Shown: positions 63,415 to 64,000 of the stretch, in pieces
How the letters are laid out: each line of letters starts with the position of its first letter
How positions within the stretch are numbered: the stretch's first letter is position 1
Notes under the pieces: model-generated
Told to the model about the DNA's origin: nothing
Databases searched by the model: none
The model's input: only the letters and a program-made list of their open reading frames with translations
Position numbers and translations under genes: made by a program
Assembly: GCF_026340975.1 (NCBI RefSeq)
Contig: NZ_JAPEOS010000002.1
Location: 1,795,001 to 1,859,000 of the forward strand
Direction of reading: 5' to 3'
Source: Streptomyces sp. NBC_01214
Lineage (GTDB): Bacteria; Actinomycetota; Actinomycetes; Streptomycetales; Streptomycetaceae
DNA: 64,000 bases

Positions 63415-63480
63415 GAGGCCGGTACGAGGCCGGTACGGGGCCGGCCCGGGGTCAGTACGGCGTCAGTACGGCGTCAGTGC
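63415..63480. repeat. Two 11-base tandem repeats
   Basis: GAGGCCGGTAC twice (63415-63436) and GTCAGTACGGC two and a half times (63451-63480), the latter crossing the PhoX-type gene's stop codon. Confidence 0.75.
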
Positions 63481-64000
63481 CAGGGTCCTGTCACCGCGAA
63501 CGTGGTCCCCGGCGCGTAGGCGTTCACGTACATCGTCCGCCCGTCGGGGGAGAAGGTGACCCCGGCGAACTCCCCCCACTCCGGAGCCCCCGGCCGGCCG
63601 ACGTCCTCGGCGTTGCGGGCCATCGGGTAGACCTCACCGCCCACCGTCACCCCGAACACGTACTGCGCGCCGCCGCCGTCCTCACACACCATCAGTCCGC
63701 CGTCCGGGGCCAGGCAGATGTTGTCGGGGGAGTCCCCGGGCAGGGCGATGTCGGCGGCCGGGCCGAAGAGCACGTCCAGGCGGATCGTGGAGCGCCGCGG
63801 GTCGTGGAACCACACCTGCCCGTGGTGGTCGGCGGCCGCGCCCTCGCCGCTGCGCGCGAAGCTGGACACGAAGTGCACCCCGCCGTCGCCCCAGTAGCAG
63901 CCCTCCAGCTTCTGCGCGTGGGTGATCCCGTCCGGCCCGAAGTCCTGGAGCCGGATGGGCGTTCCGGCCGCCGACGGGTCCGGAACGGGCACCCACTCCA
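63474..64000 (-). CDS. PhoX-type (DUF839) alkaline phosphatase, C-terminal part
   Basis: The gene is cut by the right window edge; the frame is open to base 64000. The visible ~175 residues include GCYWGDGGVHFVSSFARSG, GDSPDNICLAPDGGLMVCED and GVTFSPDGRTMYVNAYAPG, which are the propeller blades and metal-ligand segments of PhoX, a calcium- and iron-dependent secreted phosphatase. The usual Tat signal would lie beyond the window. PhoX genes are commonly induced at low phosphate, and its neighbours PPK2 and the metallophosphoesterase suggest a phosphate theme. Confidence 0.85.
   Translation of the reverse strand, partial: EWVPVPDPSAAGTPIRLQDFGPDGITHAQKLEGCYWGDGGVHFVSSFARSGEGAAADHHGQVWFHDPRRSTIRLDVLFGPAADIALPGDSPDNICLAPDGGLMVCEDGGGAQYVFGVTVGGEVYPMARNAEDVGRPGAPEWGEFAGVTFSPDGRTMYVNAYAPGTTFAVTGPWH

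Overview
The window is high-GC, densely coded actinobacterial DNA and is almost certainly a Streptomyces chromosome core segment. Marker genes show this: the sporulation regulator whiI with a sigma-WhiG-type promoter, a 904-residue aconitase, ngcEFG, the ROK regulator rok7B7 beside xylFGH, and the hemY-hemQ pair of the coproporphyrin-dependent heme route. GTG starts and probable leaderless transcripts are common. The gene order from acnA to hemQ matches, from memory, the S. coelicolor SCO5999 to about SCO6045 region. No tRNA, rRNA, CRISPR array, insertion sequence or prophage was seen.

Layout. 1-8.4 kb: end of an MFS exporter, FBP-type zinc protein, P450, class II amidotransferase, a short hypothetical, a lipoprotein, a second-type histidyl-tRNA synthetase, an HTH-MurA fusion, and a MarR regulator divergent from a haloalkane dehalogenase. 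9.3-12.5 kb: amidohydrolase divergent from a LacI regulator. 12.6-19 kb: aconitase, then the chitooligosaccharide/GlcNAc importer ngcEFG (no ATPase gene, so an ATPase such as MsiK presumably acts in trans). 19-23.5 kb: membrane protein, a decayed mgtC and the Mg2+ P-type ATPase mgtA with a long leader. 23.7-28.5 kb: rok7B7 and the xylose importer xylFGH. 28.7-37.7 kb: dxs, an amino-acid permease, a methyltransferase, an LCP ligase, and the beta-oxidation pair fadA-fadB. 38-42.5 kb: alpha/beta hydrolase, RNase D, whiI, DUF3000. 42.6-49.7 kb: hemE, a NADAR protein, an FAD disulfide reductase, a DUF4349 lipoprotein, hemY and hemQ. 49.8-53.1 kb: a broken peptidase gene and a two-gene DUF692/TIGR04222 unit. 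53.2-64 kb: a Pth2-like protein, an AIM24-ABC transporter group, a secreted phosphatase operon, a polysaccharide deacetylase, PPK2 and the end of a phoX-type gene.

Functional links. Carbon uptake and its control are concentrated here (ngcEFG with a DasR-like site, rok7B7-xylFGH, acnA). Heme synthesis is represented by hemE, hemY and hemQ. Phosphate metabolism appears at the right end (metallophosphoesterase, PPK2, PhoX-like).

The best candidate for an undescribed system is the pair at 50586-53008. A DUF692 (MNIO) enzyme fused to a DUF2063-like C-terminal partner domain is translationally coupled to a membrane protein whose last ~65 residues are almost only Ser, Gly and nine Cys. A near-ideal ECF-sigma promoter precedes the pair. 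Because characterised DUF692 enzymes oxidatively modify cysteines in small peptides, this looks like cysteine modification of a membrane-anchored, repeat-like tail.
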